A stretch of DNA of 64,000 nucleotides, taken from contig BBZO01000004.1 of the NCBI GenBank assembly GCA_001304875.1, positions 1 through 64,000 of the forward strand. Direction: 5' to 3'. Numbering within the stretch: the stretch's first letter is position 1; every line of letters starts with the position of its first letter. Source of the stretch: Clostridia bacterium UC5.1-2E3 (GTDB lineage: Bacteria > Bacillota > Clostridia > Lachnospirales > Lachnospiraceae). Below are positions 26,388 to 36,892 of this stretch, piece after piece. The notes beneath the pieces were generated by a model. It ran no database searches and had not been told where the DNA came from. It saw nothing but the letters and a program-made list of their open reading frames with translations. The position numbers and the translations under genes are program-made.

Positions 26388-27192
26388 GAAAAGAAGACGT
26401 ATTAGAGGCGATGAGCTATATCGACGAGGACTACATCATGGAAGCCAGAGAAAGCGGGAGACAAAAGCGCCGCCATGTTTTCGGAACCGTGGCGGCGGCG
26501 CTGGCGCTCTCCATCATCCTTCCGAACGTAAGCCCCGGAACCGCCATGGCCATGGCCAATATTCCTTGATCGGGAAATATTTCCAGGTGGTGACCGTCAG
26601 AGATTTCCAGTACGACGAAAATAATAAGCTTGCCGACGTGAAAATCCCCCAGGTGGACACTGCGCAGGCACAGGGCATCAACCGGGAGATCGAGGCGTAC
26701 ACCAACCGGCTTCTCGAGGAATTTAAGGAGGACGTGGAGGCCGGGGGAGACAACTTCCGGGAGCTCTCCGTCAGCTACGAGGTGACCATGGACACGGATA
26801 TCTGGTTTACGCTGCGGATCAGCGCCTTCGAGGCCCAGGGCGGCGGCGCCAACCAGGTGAAATACTACCACATCGACAAGACCACCGGAAAAGAGATGAA
26901 GCTCGTCGACCTGTTTGCCGCCAACCCCAACTACATTTCTGCCATCAGCGACGAAATCAAACTCCAGATGCGGGAGCGGATGGCGAAGGGCGGGGGAGAG
27001 GTCTACTTCATTGCCGGCGAGGGCGGGACGGAGGACGGCTTCGACACCATCAGCCCCGACGAGGATTTCTATCTGACGCCGGAGGGGAACCTGGTGATCG
27101 TGTTCGACGAATACCAGGTGGCCCCCGGATCCATGGGCTGCCCGGAATTTACGATTCCGAAGCAGATGACCGACGCCCTGCGCTCCCTGTGA
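26384..27192 (+). CDS. RsiV-like anti-sigma factor, DUF3298 (frameshift)
   Basis: About 269 residues. A cytoplasmic sigma-binding part (MRKEDVLEAMSYIDEDYIMEA) leads to one membrane helix (VFGTVAAALALSIILPNV) and an extracellular DUF3298-type domain with YYHIDKTTGKEMKLVDLF and an LTPEGNLVIVFDEYQVAPG ending, as in RsiV. The frame shifts near 26565, in MANIP/IGKYFQVV. Translationally coupled to the sigma gene. It would hold the sigma factor until an outside signal, by family analogy lysozyme, triggers proteolysis. Confidence 0.85.
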
Positions 27193-27258
27193 CGGGGTGG
27201 GGACGCCTGTGTATGTACCTTCTATCCAGAAGGAAAACTCTCATAAATACGTAAAACA

Positions 27259-27310
27259 GCGCCGGAGGCTGTGGGTATTCATAGTAATACGCCGCGGCCT
27301 CCGGCGGCGC
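27259..27310 (+). terminator. Hairpin after the sigma operon
   Basis: GCGCCGGAGGC (27259-27269) pairs with GCCTCCGGCGGCGC (27297-27310) with an inner TATT/AATA stem. There is only a short T run (GTTTG), so termination is weaker than canonical. Confidence 0.5.
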
Positions 27311-27339
27311 GTTTGCAGGCCTGCTTTCCCCGCCCCCGT

Positions 27340-27492
27340 TCACCTTCCCGTACAGGTCATGGCCGAGCCGATGGAGAGGAGCAGCAGAAACATCCAGAAC
27401 AGGGCGTTCTCGGGCAGGAAGGGGAAAATGGGATGGTCGCGCACGTATTTTCCCAGCGCTTCCAGCCGTGGCCTGAGGGAGAAACGTTTCAT
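27340..27492 (-). CDS. Small single-helix membrane protein
   Basis: 50 residues: a basic N-terminus (MKRFSLRPRLEALGKYVRDH) and one C-terminal helix (ALFWMFLLLLSIGSAMTC). No family recognised. The case for a real gene is the CCGGAGG ribosome site four bases before ATG 27492 and its position in an otherwise empty region, opposite in direction to its neighbours. Confidence 0.45.
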   Translation of the reverse strand: MKRFSLRPRLEALGKYVRDHPIFPFLPENALFWMFLLLLSIGSAMTCTGR

Positions 27493-27637
27493 GGCGCCTC
27501 CGGATTCTTCTATCGTTCTATTGCTATGACATATTTTCTGCAATTATGTGTCGGATACGCAAATATTTCCGCAAATTGATTGACTCACCGAGGAAATGGA
27601 AATATAATCAGAATAATACAGCAAATGGGAGGAAAGA

Positions 27638-29000
27638 ATGAGAATATTAATTAAGAATGGAACGGTGATCGACCCGGCCAATCATGTGTACTCCCGGCAG
27701 AATTTGTGGATAGAGGACGGGAAAATCGCCGGATATGGGGATGATCTTACAATGGAGGCCTCCTTCGACCGCGTCATCGACGCCTCCGGCCTCGTGGCGG
27801 TCCCCGGCTTCATCGACATCCATATGCATGAGGATCCCATAGACGCCGGAACGGGCCGGCCGGACACCTGCATTTCCCGGTGTATGCTCCGCATGGGCGT
27901 CACCACGGTGCTGGGAGGCAACTGCGGGATCAACGTGTACGACCCGGCAGAGTACCTCGATAGGACGGACCGGTATGGAATGCCCGTGAATATCGCGCTG
28001 ATGGCCGGGCAGACCTGGGCCAGGGAGAAGGCCGGCGCGGCGGACAAATACGGCCCGGTGAGCGCAGCCCAGCTGGAGGAGGAAAAACGCATTCTCCGCG
28101 GGGCCCTGGATGCCGGGTGCTTCGGCGTTTCCTTCGGCATCCGCTATGTGCCGGGCCTTGACCGGAACGAGCTGTTGGAGACCGCCGGCGTCTGCGGCCG
28201 GGAAAAGCATCTGATCAGCGCCCACGTCCGGGACGACGCGGCGCAGATCTTCGGTGCGGTGGAGGAGTTTCTGGATATTGGCCGCACACTCGGGCTGCGG
28301 ACCAGGTCTCCCACGTGGGGAGCATGGGCGGCTACGGCCAGATGAAGGAGCTTCTCGCGATTCTCGACCGGGAGCGGGCGATGGGACTGGATGTGCTCTG
28401 CGACTGCTATCCCTACTACGCGTTCAGCACCCGCATCGGGGAGACCACCTACGACGACGGATTTCTTGAGCGGTACCGCGCGGACTATTCCTGTATCGAG
28501 CTCTGTGAGGGGCCCTATAAAGGGATGCGGTGCACGGAGGCCATTTTCAACGAGCTTCGGGAAAATGCCCCCGAAACCATCACCGTGGGCCATGTGATGA
28601 AGCCGGAGGACGTGGATCTGGCGCTCCTCCACCCCGGCGTGATGCTGGCCAGCGACGGCCTTATGGACGCGGGGCAGGGGCATCCCAGAGCTGCGGGGAC
28701 ATTTCCGCGGTTCATCGACCGGTATGTAAAGACCGGAAAGCTCACGCTCTTCCGGGCCGTCGAAAAGATGACCGCGATGCCTGCCGGGCGTCTGGGCCTT
28801 ACGTCCAAGGGGCATCTGGGCGTGGGAGCGGACGCGGACATCGTCCTGTTTGACCCGGAAACCATAAAAGACAACGCGACATTTCACAGCCCGACCTGCC
28901 GCCGGACGGCATCGAGTACGTGCTGATCGGCGGAAAAATAGCCGCCCGGCACGGAACCATCGTGGACGCGGGGCTGGGGAAAGCCGTCCGGAAACTGTAA
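27638..29000 (+). CDS. N-acyl-D-amino-acid deacylase-type amidohydrolase (two frameshifts)
   Basis: About 455 residues. The small beta-sandwich start MRILIKNGTVIDPANHVYS, metal motif FIDIHMHEDP, ISAHVRDDAAQ and SHVGSMGGYGQ, and later VGHVMKPEDVDLALLHPG with ASDGLMDAGQGHPRAAGTF, are the D-aminoacylase pattern. Two -1 shifts near 28300 and 28890; the repaired end is DGIEYVLIGGKIAARHGTIV. It probably hydrolyses an N-acyl-D-amino acid to a D-amino acid and carboxylate. The NhaC-type carrier 20 bp downstream may handle the substrate or the ion balance. Confidence 0.82.
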
Positions 29001-29019
29001 AAAAGGGGAGGAAAAAGGT

Positions 29020-30436
29020 ATGGAATATGGCTTCTTATCGGTACTGCCGCCGGTGCTCACCATCGTGCTGGCCGTCGTATCAAAAAATGTATTTGTTTCT
29101 CTGTTCATCGGAGTGTTTTTAGGCCAGATGATCATCAGCGGGTGGCATCTGGCGGCGGCTCTGGACAACACGCTTTATGGGTTTATCAACACATTCCAGA
29201 GCAGCAGCAACACCATCACCATCGCGTCCATCCTGCTGATCGGCGCGATCATCTACATCATCGAGTGCTCCGGAGGCATCGAGGGATTCGTGGAGATCAT
29301 CGTGAAAAAGCGCGGCATCATCGGCAGCAAGCGGGCCGCTAATATTTTCACCTGGCTTCTGGGCGTGGTGGTATTCACCTCCGGCTCCTTAAGCTGCATG
29401 GTGGTGGGCTCCGTGTCGCGCCCGGTCAACGACGCGCTCAAGGTGCCTCACGAGAAGGCGGCGTTTCTGGTGCACACTACCTCGACGCCGGTCTGTGTGC
29501 TTCTGCCCTTAAGCGGCTGGGGCGCGTCCCTCATCGGCTATCTGACCTCCGGCGGCGTTCCGGAGGAGACGGCCACGGCGGTGATGGTACAGACCATCGG
29601 GCTCAATTTCTACTGCATCATCGCGGTGGCGGCGGCTTTGATTCTTGCCATCTGCCAGAAGGATTTCGGCCCCATGAAGAAGGCCGAGGAGCGGGCGGCC
29701 TCCACCGGGCTTTTAGACGAGCCGGGGAGCGGCATCGGCTTAGAAATGCAGGAGAGTGCGGAGAGCGGCGCGAAGCCGAGAGTCATCAACCTGCTTCTCC
29801 CCCATCGGCGTGCTGATCGCCACCATCGTGATCGTGCTGTTCGTGTCGGGCGGCGGAAACCTGCTGGAGGGCGAGGGAATGAGAGCTCTTCTCTGGGGCG
29901 TTTTCACCTCCCTTATCACCATCTGGATTCTCTGTCTCTGCGAGGGGCTTTACACCCTCAATCAGCTGGTGGATGTGACGTTCAAGGGGGCCGGCGGAAT
30001 GCTCTCCATCGCCATGATCCTGGTCTTCGGCTTCACCATGGGAACCGTGGTGGGCGAGCTGGGGACGGGTCTCTATCTGTCGTCCATCTTTGAGTCCATG
30101 CTGACGCCGGCGCTGCTGCCGGCCCTGGTGTTTGTCATGGCCTGTATGATCTCACTGGCGACGGGAACCTCCATGGGAACCATGGCCATCACCTCGGTCA
30201 TCGCCCTGCCCATGGCCATGACGCTGGGCGTCAACGTGCCGCTGACGGCGGCTGCGGTGTTCGGCGGAAGCATTTTCGGCGACCACGCTTCCCCGGTGTC
30301 CGACACGACGATCATGTCCTGCTCCACCACCGGCTGCAATATCATCGACCATGTGAAGACCCAGGCGCCCTACTGTGCCGCCTTCGCGCTGGCCAGCCTG
30401 GTGCTCTACGTTATTTTTGGATTTATCATGCATTAG
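29020..30436 (+). CDS. NhaC-family Na+/H+ antiporter-type transporter (frameshift)
   Basis: About 472 residues with 11-12 helices and NhaC-family features: LPPVLTIVLAVVSKNVFVSL, an arginine-rich SVSRPVNDALKVPHEKAA segment, and the GDHASPVSDTTIMSC signature in the second half. A -1 shift near 29805 falls in the central loop just before IGVLIATIVIVLFV. NhaC relatives move Na+/H+ or organic acids with Na+. The location directly after a deacylase suggests uptake of its substrate, but this is inference. Confidence 0.86.
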
Positions 30437-30449
30437 AGGAAGAACTATT

Positions 30450-31273
30450 ATGAAGGGACGAACCATTCATCTTCTGGTCACGTTTGACAAAAACTATATC
30501 CGCCCGTTCCAGGTGATGCTGCGATCATTGGAGATCAACAATCCGGGGGAGAGCTTTCACGTGTGGCTGCTGCACAGCGCCGTCTCCCAGCCGGATCTGC
30601 GCATGTTAAATGAATACTGCAGCTCCCTGCGGGCGGCGTTCACCGCAATCCAGGTGGACCGGACGTTCTTTGAAAACGCCCCCATATCGAAGCAGTACCC
30701 GCAGGAGATGTACTACCGCCTGCTGGCCCCGCTTCTTCTGCCGGATTCGCTGGAACGGATTCTCTACCTGGATCCGGACATCCTGGTCATCAACGGTGCG
30801 CCCGCTGTGGGAGCTGGAGCTGGGGGACAATATCTTCGCTGCCGCGTCCCACACGGGGCTCTTCGATGTGATGAACGACGTGAACCGGGTGCGGCTCAAA
30901 CAGGATCACGACTATTTTAATTCCGGCGTGATGCTCATGGATCTTGAGCGGGCGCGCGGGATCGTAAACCGCAGGAGATCTTCGACTGCGTGCGGGAGCA
31001 CCAGGCGGAGCTGGTTCTGCCGGACCAGGACGTGTTCAACTTTCTGTACGGGGACCGCACGCTCCAGGTGGACGACGCGGTCTGGAACTACGACGCCAGA
31101 TATTTTTCCGTGTATCTGCTGCGAAGCGGCGGAGTCTGCGGCCTGGACTGGGTGATGGAACACACCGTGTTCCTGCATTTCTGCGGCAGGCAGAAGCTGG
31201 CGGGTGGCAGAGGGGCGGGAGGTTTGCGGTGCTCTATAAGCATTATATGAATCTGGCGGGGAGGATTTATTAA
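30450..31273 (+). CDS. Glycosyltransferase family 8 (three frameshifts)
   Basis: About 275 residues. The GT8 start IHLLVTFDKNYIRPFQVMLRS, the metal-binding DxD as ILYLDPDILVING, and later YFNSGVMLMDLERAR with LPDQDVFNFLYG and a WNYDARYF segment place it in this family. Three -1 shifts near 30805, 30972 and 31205; the repaired C-terminus is RFAVLYKHYMNLAGRIY. Retaining UDP-sugar transferase acting on a cell-surface glycan or glycolipid; acceptor unknown. Confidence 0.82.
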
Positions 31274-31280
31274 AGAATAA

Positions 31281-31330
31281 AAAACGGATGGGAAACTCTG
31301 CATCAGACAGAAGCTCCCATCCGTTTTATT
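31281..31330. terminator. Bidirectional terminator
   Basis: AAAACGGATGGGA (31281-31293) pairs with TCCCATCCGTTTT (31314-31326). The A and T runs on both sides let it serve the GT8 gene and the convergent lipoprotein gene. Confidence 0.85.
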
Positions 31331-31340
31331 CATCCTGCGT

Positions 31341-32057
31341 CTACTCCGCAAAGTTAATTCCGGCCACGCCCAGGTTTCCATCCTCGTTTTCCCTGAAGAT
31401 GATGTTGTTTCCTGCGTCATCGCCCAGCACCACGCCGGCCTCAACCTCCTCGAGGCTTAAAAGGTCCACGGTGGTGACTGCCTCCACCAGGCGTCGGTGA
31501 ACAGGGCGTCTGCGCCCAGCGCCTTGAACTCGTCGGCGGTCTCCACGGTCATGCCTCCGTCCAGATCCACGTATACGGGATAGTTGGTTAAGGAGGCCAG
31601 AAGCTCGATGCTTCCGGAGTTCACGGCGGTTATGATGTCAGCCGCCATCTGGAGGCGGTCGGTGGCCAGCGCGGGAACCGCATCGCTGTCGGCCAGCCGG
31701 GTTACCTGTGCGGCGTCGATGTCGCCCTCGTATGTCACGGTTATCACGTTGCCGATCAGAAGTCCGTCGGCCAGATCCTTGTCAGCCACCTCGGAGATGT
31801 CGAAGGACACAATGCCTGCATCTGCGCTCTGGATGGTCATGGAGTTCATGGAGCGTCGATGATCACACCGTCGATGCTGGTGCCGTCGGCGCTCTCCGCC
31901 TCGCTGCTGTCTGCAGAAGTGTCCACGGGGGTCTCTGTGGCCGCCTCGCTCTGCAGGGACTCGGATGCGGGAGTTTCCGTGGCCTGCGGCTGGCTGGAGC
32001 AGCCGTACAGCGAGAGGGCTGCGGTACAGGCGAAAGCTGCAATTAACTGTTTTTCAT
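31341..32057 (-). CDS. Lipoprotein of unknown function (three frameshifts)
   Basis: About 240 residues. Restoring one A in the A run after the ATG gives MKKQLIAAFACTAALSLYGC, a lipoprotein signal with Cys near residue 20, then an acidic Ser/Thr/Glu linker (residues 21-60). The globular part has SFDISEVADKDLADGLLIGN and VITVTYEGDIDAAQVTRLAD. Further shifts near 31850 and 31490; the true end is ENEDGNLGVAGINFAE. No family recognised with certainty. Good ribosome site AGAGGAGAG. Its promoter region contains palindromic element C. Confidence 0.65.
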
Positions 32058-32087
32058 AATAATCTCTCCTCTTAAATGATCCGTGGG

Positions 32088-32232
32088 TGCTGCAAAAAGC
32101 GGGGGCATGGGGAAGGACAGCAAAACTAGCTGCGACAAGAGCTGCAAGGATGTATGGACTAAGATGCGAGTCGCCCGGGCCGCTGCCAGATTCACAGCCC
32201 TTTCCCATGCCCCCGCCTTTTTTGCGGCAGCA
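32088..32232. repeat. Structured palindromic element C (divergent copy)
   Basis: GCTGCAAAAAGCGGGGGCAT at 32089-32108, continuing as GGGGAAGG, is complementary (with small bulges) to 32195-32232 (CCCTTTCCCATGCCCCCGCC then TTTTTTGCGGCAGC). The end TTCCCATGCCCCCGCC matches elements A and B, but the inner 75 bp are different and lack the two shared hairpins. It lies between two divergent genes, in the leader of the lipoprotein gene. Confidence 0.6.
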
Positions 32233-32379
32233 TATCCATTTGGTACTGCGCCTCCCATCATAGTTTATTTTCTCTTAGGAAGCAATAAAAAAAATATTAA
32301 TTTTCCTTAAAAAATTTAAGTTTCTTGAATCTGGCGGCCAACGCGTGTATGATAGGTCTGAAAGGAGCATGATAAGGAT

Positions 32380-32619
32380 ATGCGGGAAATTGTTTTTAAA
32401 ATGGAGCGCCCGGGACTGGTGTCCGTGGGCCAGGAGGTGGAGGTCAGCGAGTCAGTGACCCCGTTTAATGTCAACTACATGATCGAGCCGGCGGTGGCCA
32501 TGTCCGGGCTTTTCAAGCTGAACGACCGGCTGAAGGCCGATCACGGCATCGTGAAGCATATAGAGGAAAATGAGCGCGGCTACTATGTGACCGTGGAGTT
32601 TGAGGAGGAAGAAAAATGA
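32380..32619 (+). CDS. Conserved small protein, unknown function
   Basis: 79 residues, MREIVFKMERPGLVSVGQEV to an acidic tail VEFEEEEK. It looks like a compact beta protein with no signal peptide or membrane helix. No family recognised. AAAGGAGC lies about 14 bp before the ATG. It overlaps the DUF4250 gene by ATGA, so the two are made together. Confidence 0.65.
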   Translation: MREIVFKMERPGLVSVGQEVEVSESVTPFNVNYMIEPAVAMSGLFKLNDRLKADHGIVKHIEENERGYYVTVEFEEEEK

Positions 32620-32795
32620 TGAATCTTCCCAAAGACCCCGTCATGCTGGTCAGCGTCCTGAATATGAAGCTCAGGGATTTCTACCCCAGCCTGGAGGCGC
32701 TGGCCGAGGACCTGGAGATGGATGCCGGCGAGCTGATGGAGAAGGCCGGGGCTGCCGGTTTTGAGTACGACAGGCAGGCGAACCGGTTCTGCTGA
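32616..32795 (+). CDS. DUF4250 domain protein
   Basis: The 59-residue protein begins MMNLPKDPVMLVSVLNMKLR and continues DFYPSLEALAEDLEMDAGEL. LPKDPVML and KLRDFY are the DUF4250 hallmarks; this small helical family is common in Lachnospiraceae and has no known function. Translationally coupled to the preceding gene; a second ATG at 32619 is an equal start candidate. Confidence 0.85.
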   Translation: MMNLPKDPVMLVSVLNMKLRDFYPSLEALAEDLEMDAGELMEKAGAAGFEYDRQANRFC

Positions 32796-32835
32796 CGCGT
32801 GACGCCGCCATGAGAGAGGAGGGACACAGGCAGGA

Positions 32836-34327
32836 ATGATAAGAGCCTTTATAGAGGCGTCCGTGGAGCTATGGATGCTTTTATTTACCAATATTTTCTT
32901 CGTCAATCTCATTTTGTCTGTGTTCATCGTGTTTTCCAGCGCAGGGATCCGAAGGCCGTCTGGACCTGGCTGCTGGCGCTCTACTTCTTTCCGGTGTTCG
33001 GCATTTTCCTGTATCTGCTGTTCGGGCAGGATATGAGGAAGAGCCGGATGTTCCGTATCAAGGAGGTGGAGGACAGCCTGGAGTACCCGGCGAAGCGGCA
33101 GGAGATCTTTATGGAAGGCCGGGACGACGCCGTATTAAGCGGGCTGTCCGGGAAGTACAGGGAGCTGGCACGCTACAATCTGGAGCTCTCCGGCGCGGTA
33201 CTCACTGCCAATAACCGGGTGGACGTGTTCACCGACGGGCGGGATAAGTTCGCCGATCTGGCCCGGGAGATCGGGGCAGCCAGGCAGTATATCCACATCC
33301 AGTATTATATTATAAAGAATGACCAGGTGTTTGACGGGCTGATGCCATTGCTGATCAAAAAGAGGCGGGAGGGCGTCGAGGTGCGCATCCTCTGCGACGG
33401 CATGGGAGGCCGCTTCATGCCGGCCAGACGCTGGAGGGAGCTTACGGAGGCGGGAATCGCGGTGGCCATGTTCTTTCCGCCGTTTCTGGGGCGCTTAAAT
33501 TTCCGCGTCAACTACAGGAATCACCGGAAAATCGTCGTCATCGACGGCGCGGTGGGCTACGTGGGCGGGTTCAATGTCGGGCGGGAATACATTTCCGCCA
33601 TCCCAGGTTCGGGCACTGGCGGGACACCCACTTGAAGATCACCGGCGAGGCCGCCGTGGCGCTGGAGATCCGCTTTGCGCTGGACTGGAACTACGCCGCC
33701 GGGGAGAATCTGTTTAAGAGGCCGGAGTATTTCGGCGGCGGGCGGATTCCCATGGAAAAGAGGAAGGAAACCTATGGAAATGTGGGCATTCAGATCGTCT
33801 CCAGCGGCCCGGACACGTCGGAGCGGCAGATCCGGGACAATTATCTGGGGTTGATTTACAGGGCGAAGGAGCACATTTATATCCAGACGCCCTACTTCGT
33901 GCCCGACGACGCGGTGCTGTCGGCGTTAAAGATCGCGGCCCGGTCCGGCGTGGATGTGCGGCTGATGATTCCCTGCAAACCGGATCACCCCTTTGTGTAC
34001 TGGGCCACCTACTCCTATATGGGGGATCTTCTGGACGCAGGGGCGAAATGCTACGTCTATGAGAACGGGTTTCTCCACTCCAAATATCTGACCGTGGACG
34101 GGGAGGCCGCCTGCTGCGGCACGGCCAATATGGACATCCGCAGCTTTGAGCTGAATTTCGAGGTGAATGCGGTGATCTATGACGCGGACACCACGGGGAA
34201 GCTGGAGCAGGCGTTTCTTAACGATATCCCGGTGAGCCGGGAGATCACGCCGGAGGTTTACCGGGCGAGAAGCCTCTGGGTGCGCGTGAAGGAGCAGGGA
34301 AGCCGGCTGCTGTCGCCTCTGCTCTAG
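32836..34327 (+). CDS. cls: Cardiolipin synthase (two frameshifts)
   Basis: About 497 residues. Two N-terminal membrane helices (LFTNIFFVNLILSVFIVF and WLLALYFFPVFGIFLYLLFG) precede two phospholipase D domains. HKD motif 1 is NHRKIVVIDG and motif 2 is HSKYLTVDG, with CGTANMDIRSFELNFE. Both catalytic His/Lys sets are intact. The -1 shifts near 32945 and 33605 fall in the first linker and just after GGFNVGREYI. It joins two phosphatidylglycerols to make cardiolipin at the membrane. AGGAGGGA is upstream. Confidence 0.9.
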
Positions 34328-34372
34328 GGCGGCCATGCATCAAATCCGCCCGCCCTGCGCATACTGTCTCCC

Positions 34373-34855
34373 ATGAGACAGATGATTAAAAACTTTTGCA
34401 AATGCGGCATCACAGGCTGGTGCCTGGAAGTCATGTTCACATCCTTAGAATCCTTCGGGAGCCGGGACTGGAGGTTCATGGGACGCACTTCCATCCTCAT
34501 GTTCCCCATTTACGGGATGGCGGTCCTGCTGGCGCCCATTGCCGGGGCGTTTGACAGGGTCGGGGGAGCCTGCGGGACGGTGGCCGGGAAACTTGCGGGA
34601 AGAAAAGAGCCCGGAAAACAGAAAAAGTCCCGGACTTCTGCGGCGAAAACGGTGCGCCACGGTGTCCTCTATATGTGCCTGATCTTCATGGCCGAGTATG
34701 CCTCCGGGGCGTGGTTAAAAGAAAAAAATATGTGTCCCTGGGACTATTCCCAGTGCCGCGCCAACATCCACGGGCTGATCCGTCTGGACTTCGCCCCGCT
34801 GTGGTTTGCCGTGGGACTTCTCTTTGAACAGCTCACGAAAACGAAGAAATACTGA
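34373..34855 (+). CDS. Putative ABC transporter permease (CmpB-type family)
   Basis: 160 residues with about four hydrophobic segments. The family pattern is CGITGWCLEVMFTSLES, GRTSILMFPIYGMAVLLAP and WDYSQCRANIHGLIRLDFAP. Members are called putative ABC transporter permeases, but the name has little experimental support. It starts 45 bp after cls and probably belongs to the same run of membrane-lipid genes. Confidence 0.75.
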   Translation: MRQMIKNFCKCGITGWCLEVMFTSLESFGSRDWRFMGRTSILMFPIYGMAVLLAPIAGAFDRVGGACGTVAGKLAGRKEPGKQKKSRTSAAKTVRHGVLYMCLIFMAEYASGAWLKEKNMCPWDYSQCRANIHGLIRLDFAPLWFAVGLLFEQLTKTKKY

Positions 34856-34930
34856 AAATCAATGCCAGATCGCACTTGTATTTACCCCGTTCATTTTATA
34901 TAATAGGGAAGGACAAGGAGGAGACTGGAT

Positions 34931-35682
34931 TTGATTCGATTTATACTGGTAGTGCTGTGGGTGGGAGGATTCCTCGTCTTTTTCTCATGGCTTTTATATA
35001 TGCAGAGGCGTCTTGGAAGGAAGGATCATCACCGGATGGAGGTGGAGAGCCTCGCGATTGTTCAGAAGGTGTTCCGCGGGTGCCTGCGCATCGCGAGGAC
35101 GACGGTGACGGTCCGCGGACTGGAGAATATACCGAAGGACCAGGCGGTTCTGTACGTGGGAAATCACAGAAGCTATTTTGACATACTGGTGGGCTACACC
35201 ACGGTTCCCACGCTTCTGGGCTTTGTGGCGAAGAAGGAGATGAGACGCTACCCTCTGCTGGCCCAGTGGATGGAGAATGTAAACTGCCTGTTCCTGGACC
35301 GCGAGAACCCGAAGGAGGGCCTCAAGACCATTCTGCAGGGCATCGAGTATGTGAAGCGCGGCGTCTCCGTCTGGATTTTCCGGAGGGGACCAGGAACCGC
35401 AATGAGGACCCGCTGGATCTCCTTCCGTTTAAGGAGGGAAGCTTAAAGATCGCGGAGAAGTCCGGATGCCCGGTGGTGCCGGTGGCACTGACGGGAACCG
35501 CGGACGTGTTTGAGCGGCATCTGCCGTTCATCTATCCGGCCCATGTGACCATTGAGTTCGGCAAGCCGTTCATCGTGAAGGAGCTGGAGCCGGAGCAGCG
35601 CAAATTTGCCGGCGCATACACCCGCTCCGTCATCATCGAGATGCTGAAGGCCGAGATGGCGCGGGTCAGTCAGGAAGGATAA
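34931..35682 (+). CDS. plsC: 1-acyl-sn-glycerol-3-phosphate acyltransferase PlsC (frameshift)
   Basis: About 250 residues with one N-terminal membrane helix. Acyltransferase motif I NHRSYFD (HX4D) and motif III FPEGTRNRNED are intact once a -1 shift near 35385 is repaired, and VVPVALTGTADVFER is motif IV. The start is probably TTG 34931, nine bases after AAGGAGG. It makes phosphatidic acid from lysophosphatidic acid, feeding the same membrane lipid pathway as cardiolipin synthase. Confidence 0.87.
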
Positions 35683-35695
35683 GAGAGAAGGATTT

Positions 35696-36822
35696 ATGGA
35701 TTTACTGGAGATAAGAGAGAAACTGGACGTCGTCGACCGGGAGATCGTGAGGCTTTTTGAGGAGCGGATGCGGCTCTGCGGCCAGGTGGCGGAGTTCAAA
35801 ATAGAGACCGGCAAGCCGGTGTTTGACGCGGAGCGGGAGAAGCAGAAGCTGGCGGCTGCCCGCGCCATGGCCCACGGGGAGTTCAATGAACAGGCGGTGA
35901 CGGAGCTGTTTTCCCAGCTTATGACCATCAGCCGCCGGTATCAGCACCGTCTGTTGGCGGAGCACGGAAAGACCGTGCCGCCGGAGTTTGAGCAGGTGGA
36001 TGAGATCCCGAAGAAGAACGTCCGCGTGGTGTTCCAGGGCGTGGAGGGGGCCTACAGCCACATTGCCACGCTCCAGTATTTCGGCGACGATGTGGACGCT
36101 ACCACGTGGTAAACTGGGAGGACGCCATGCAGGCGGTGGAGAGCGGCGAGGCCGACTATGCGGTGCTGCCCATCGAGAACTCGTCCGCCGGTGCGGTCAG
36201 CGACAACTATGATCTGCTCATCAAGTATCACAACTATATCGTGGCCGAGACCTACGTGACCGTGAACCACGCGCTTTTAGGACTTCCGGGAGCCCGGCTG
36301 GAGGATATACATACGGTATTTTCCCACCCCCAGGCATTGATGCAGAGCTCCGAGTATTTGAACAGCAACCGGCAGTGGAACCAGGTCAGCGTGAAGAACA
36401 CGGCCGTGGCGGCCAAGAAGGTTCTGGAGGACGGGGACGTGACCCAGGCCGCGGTGGCCAGCGAGACCGCCGGCCGGCTCTACGGGCTGAAGGTTTTAAA
36501 GTCCAGCATCAATTATAATAAGAACAATACCACCAGGTTCATCATTCTGGCGAAAAAGCCCCTCTACCGGGAGGCCGCCGACAAGGTGAGCATCTGTTTC
36601 GAGGCGCCGCACAGAAGCGGTTCCCTCTACAATCTGCTGGGGAATTTCATATTTAACAACGTCAACATGGTGATGATCGAATCCAGACCGATTCCGGGGA
36701 GAAACTGGGAGTATCGTTTCTTCGTGGATATCGAGGGGAATTTGAGCCAGCCTGCGGTGGTCAATGCCTTAAACGGCATCCGCAGCGAGGCGGCGGTACT
36801 GAGGATTCTGGGAAATTATTAG
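35696..36822 (+). CDS. pheA: Bifunctional chorismate mutase / prephenate dehydratase (frameshift)
   Basis: About 375 residues. AroQ-type chorismate mutase (MDLLEIREKLDVVDREIVRL, residues 1-90), prephenate dehydratase (FQGVEGAYSHIATLQYF, LPIENSSAGAVSDNYDLL, NNTTRFIILAKKP) and a C-terminal ACT regulatory domain (GSLYNLLGNFIFNNVNMVMI, ESRP). A -1 shift near 36105 lies between DDVDATTW and WEDAMQAVESGEADYAV. It converts chorismate to phenylpyruvate; the ACT domain implies phenylalanine feedback. It starts 14 bp after plsC. Confidence 0.93.
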
Positions 36823-36831
36823 CGTCGATGA

Positions 36832-36854
36832 GCCGGGGGATCTTTTTCCCCGGC
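36832..36854 (+). terminator. Hairpin after pheA
   Basis: GCCGGGG (36832-36838) pairs with CCCCGGC (36848-36854), with the T run in the loop rather than after the stem. A terminator or an RNA end-protecting hairpin. Confidence 0.4.
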
Positions 36855-36892
36855 CGCCGGCGCTAAGATGCTATAAATGGGAGGAAAAAAAG

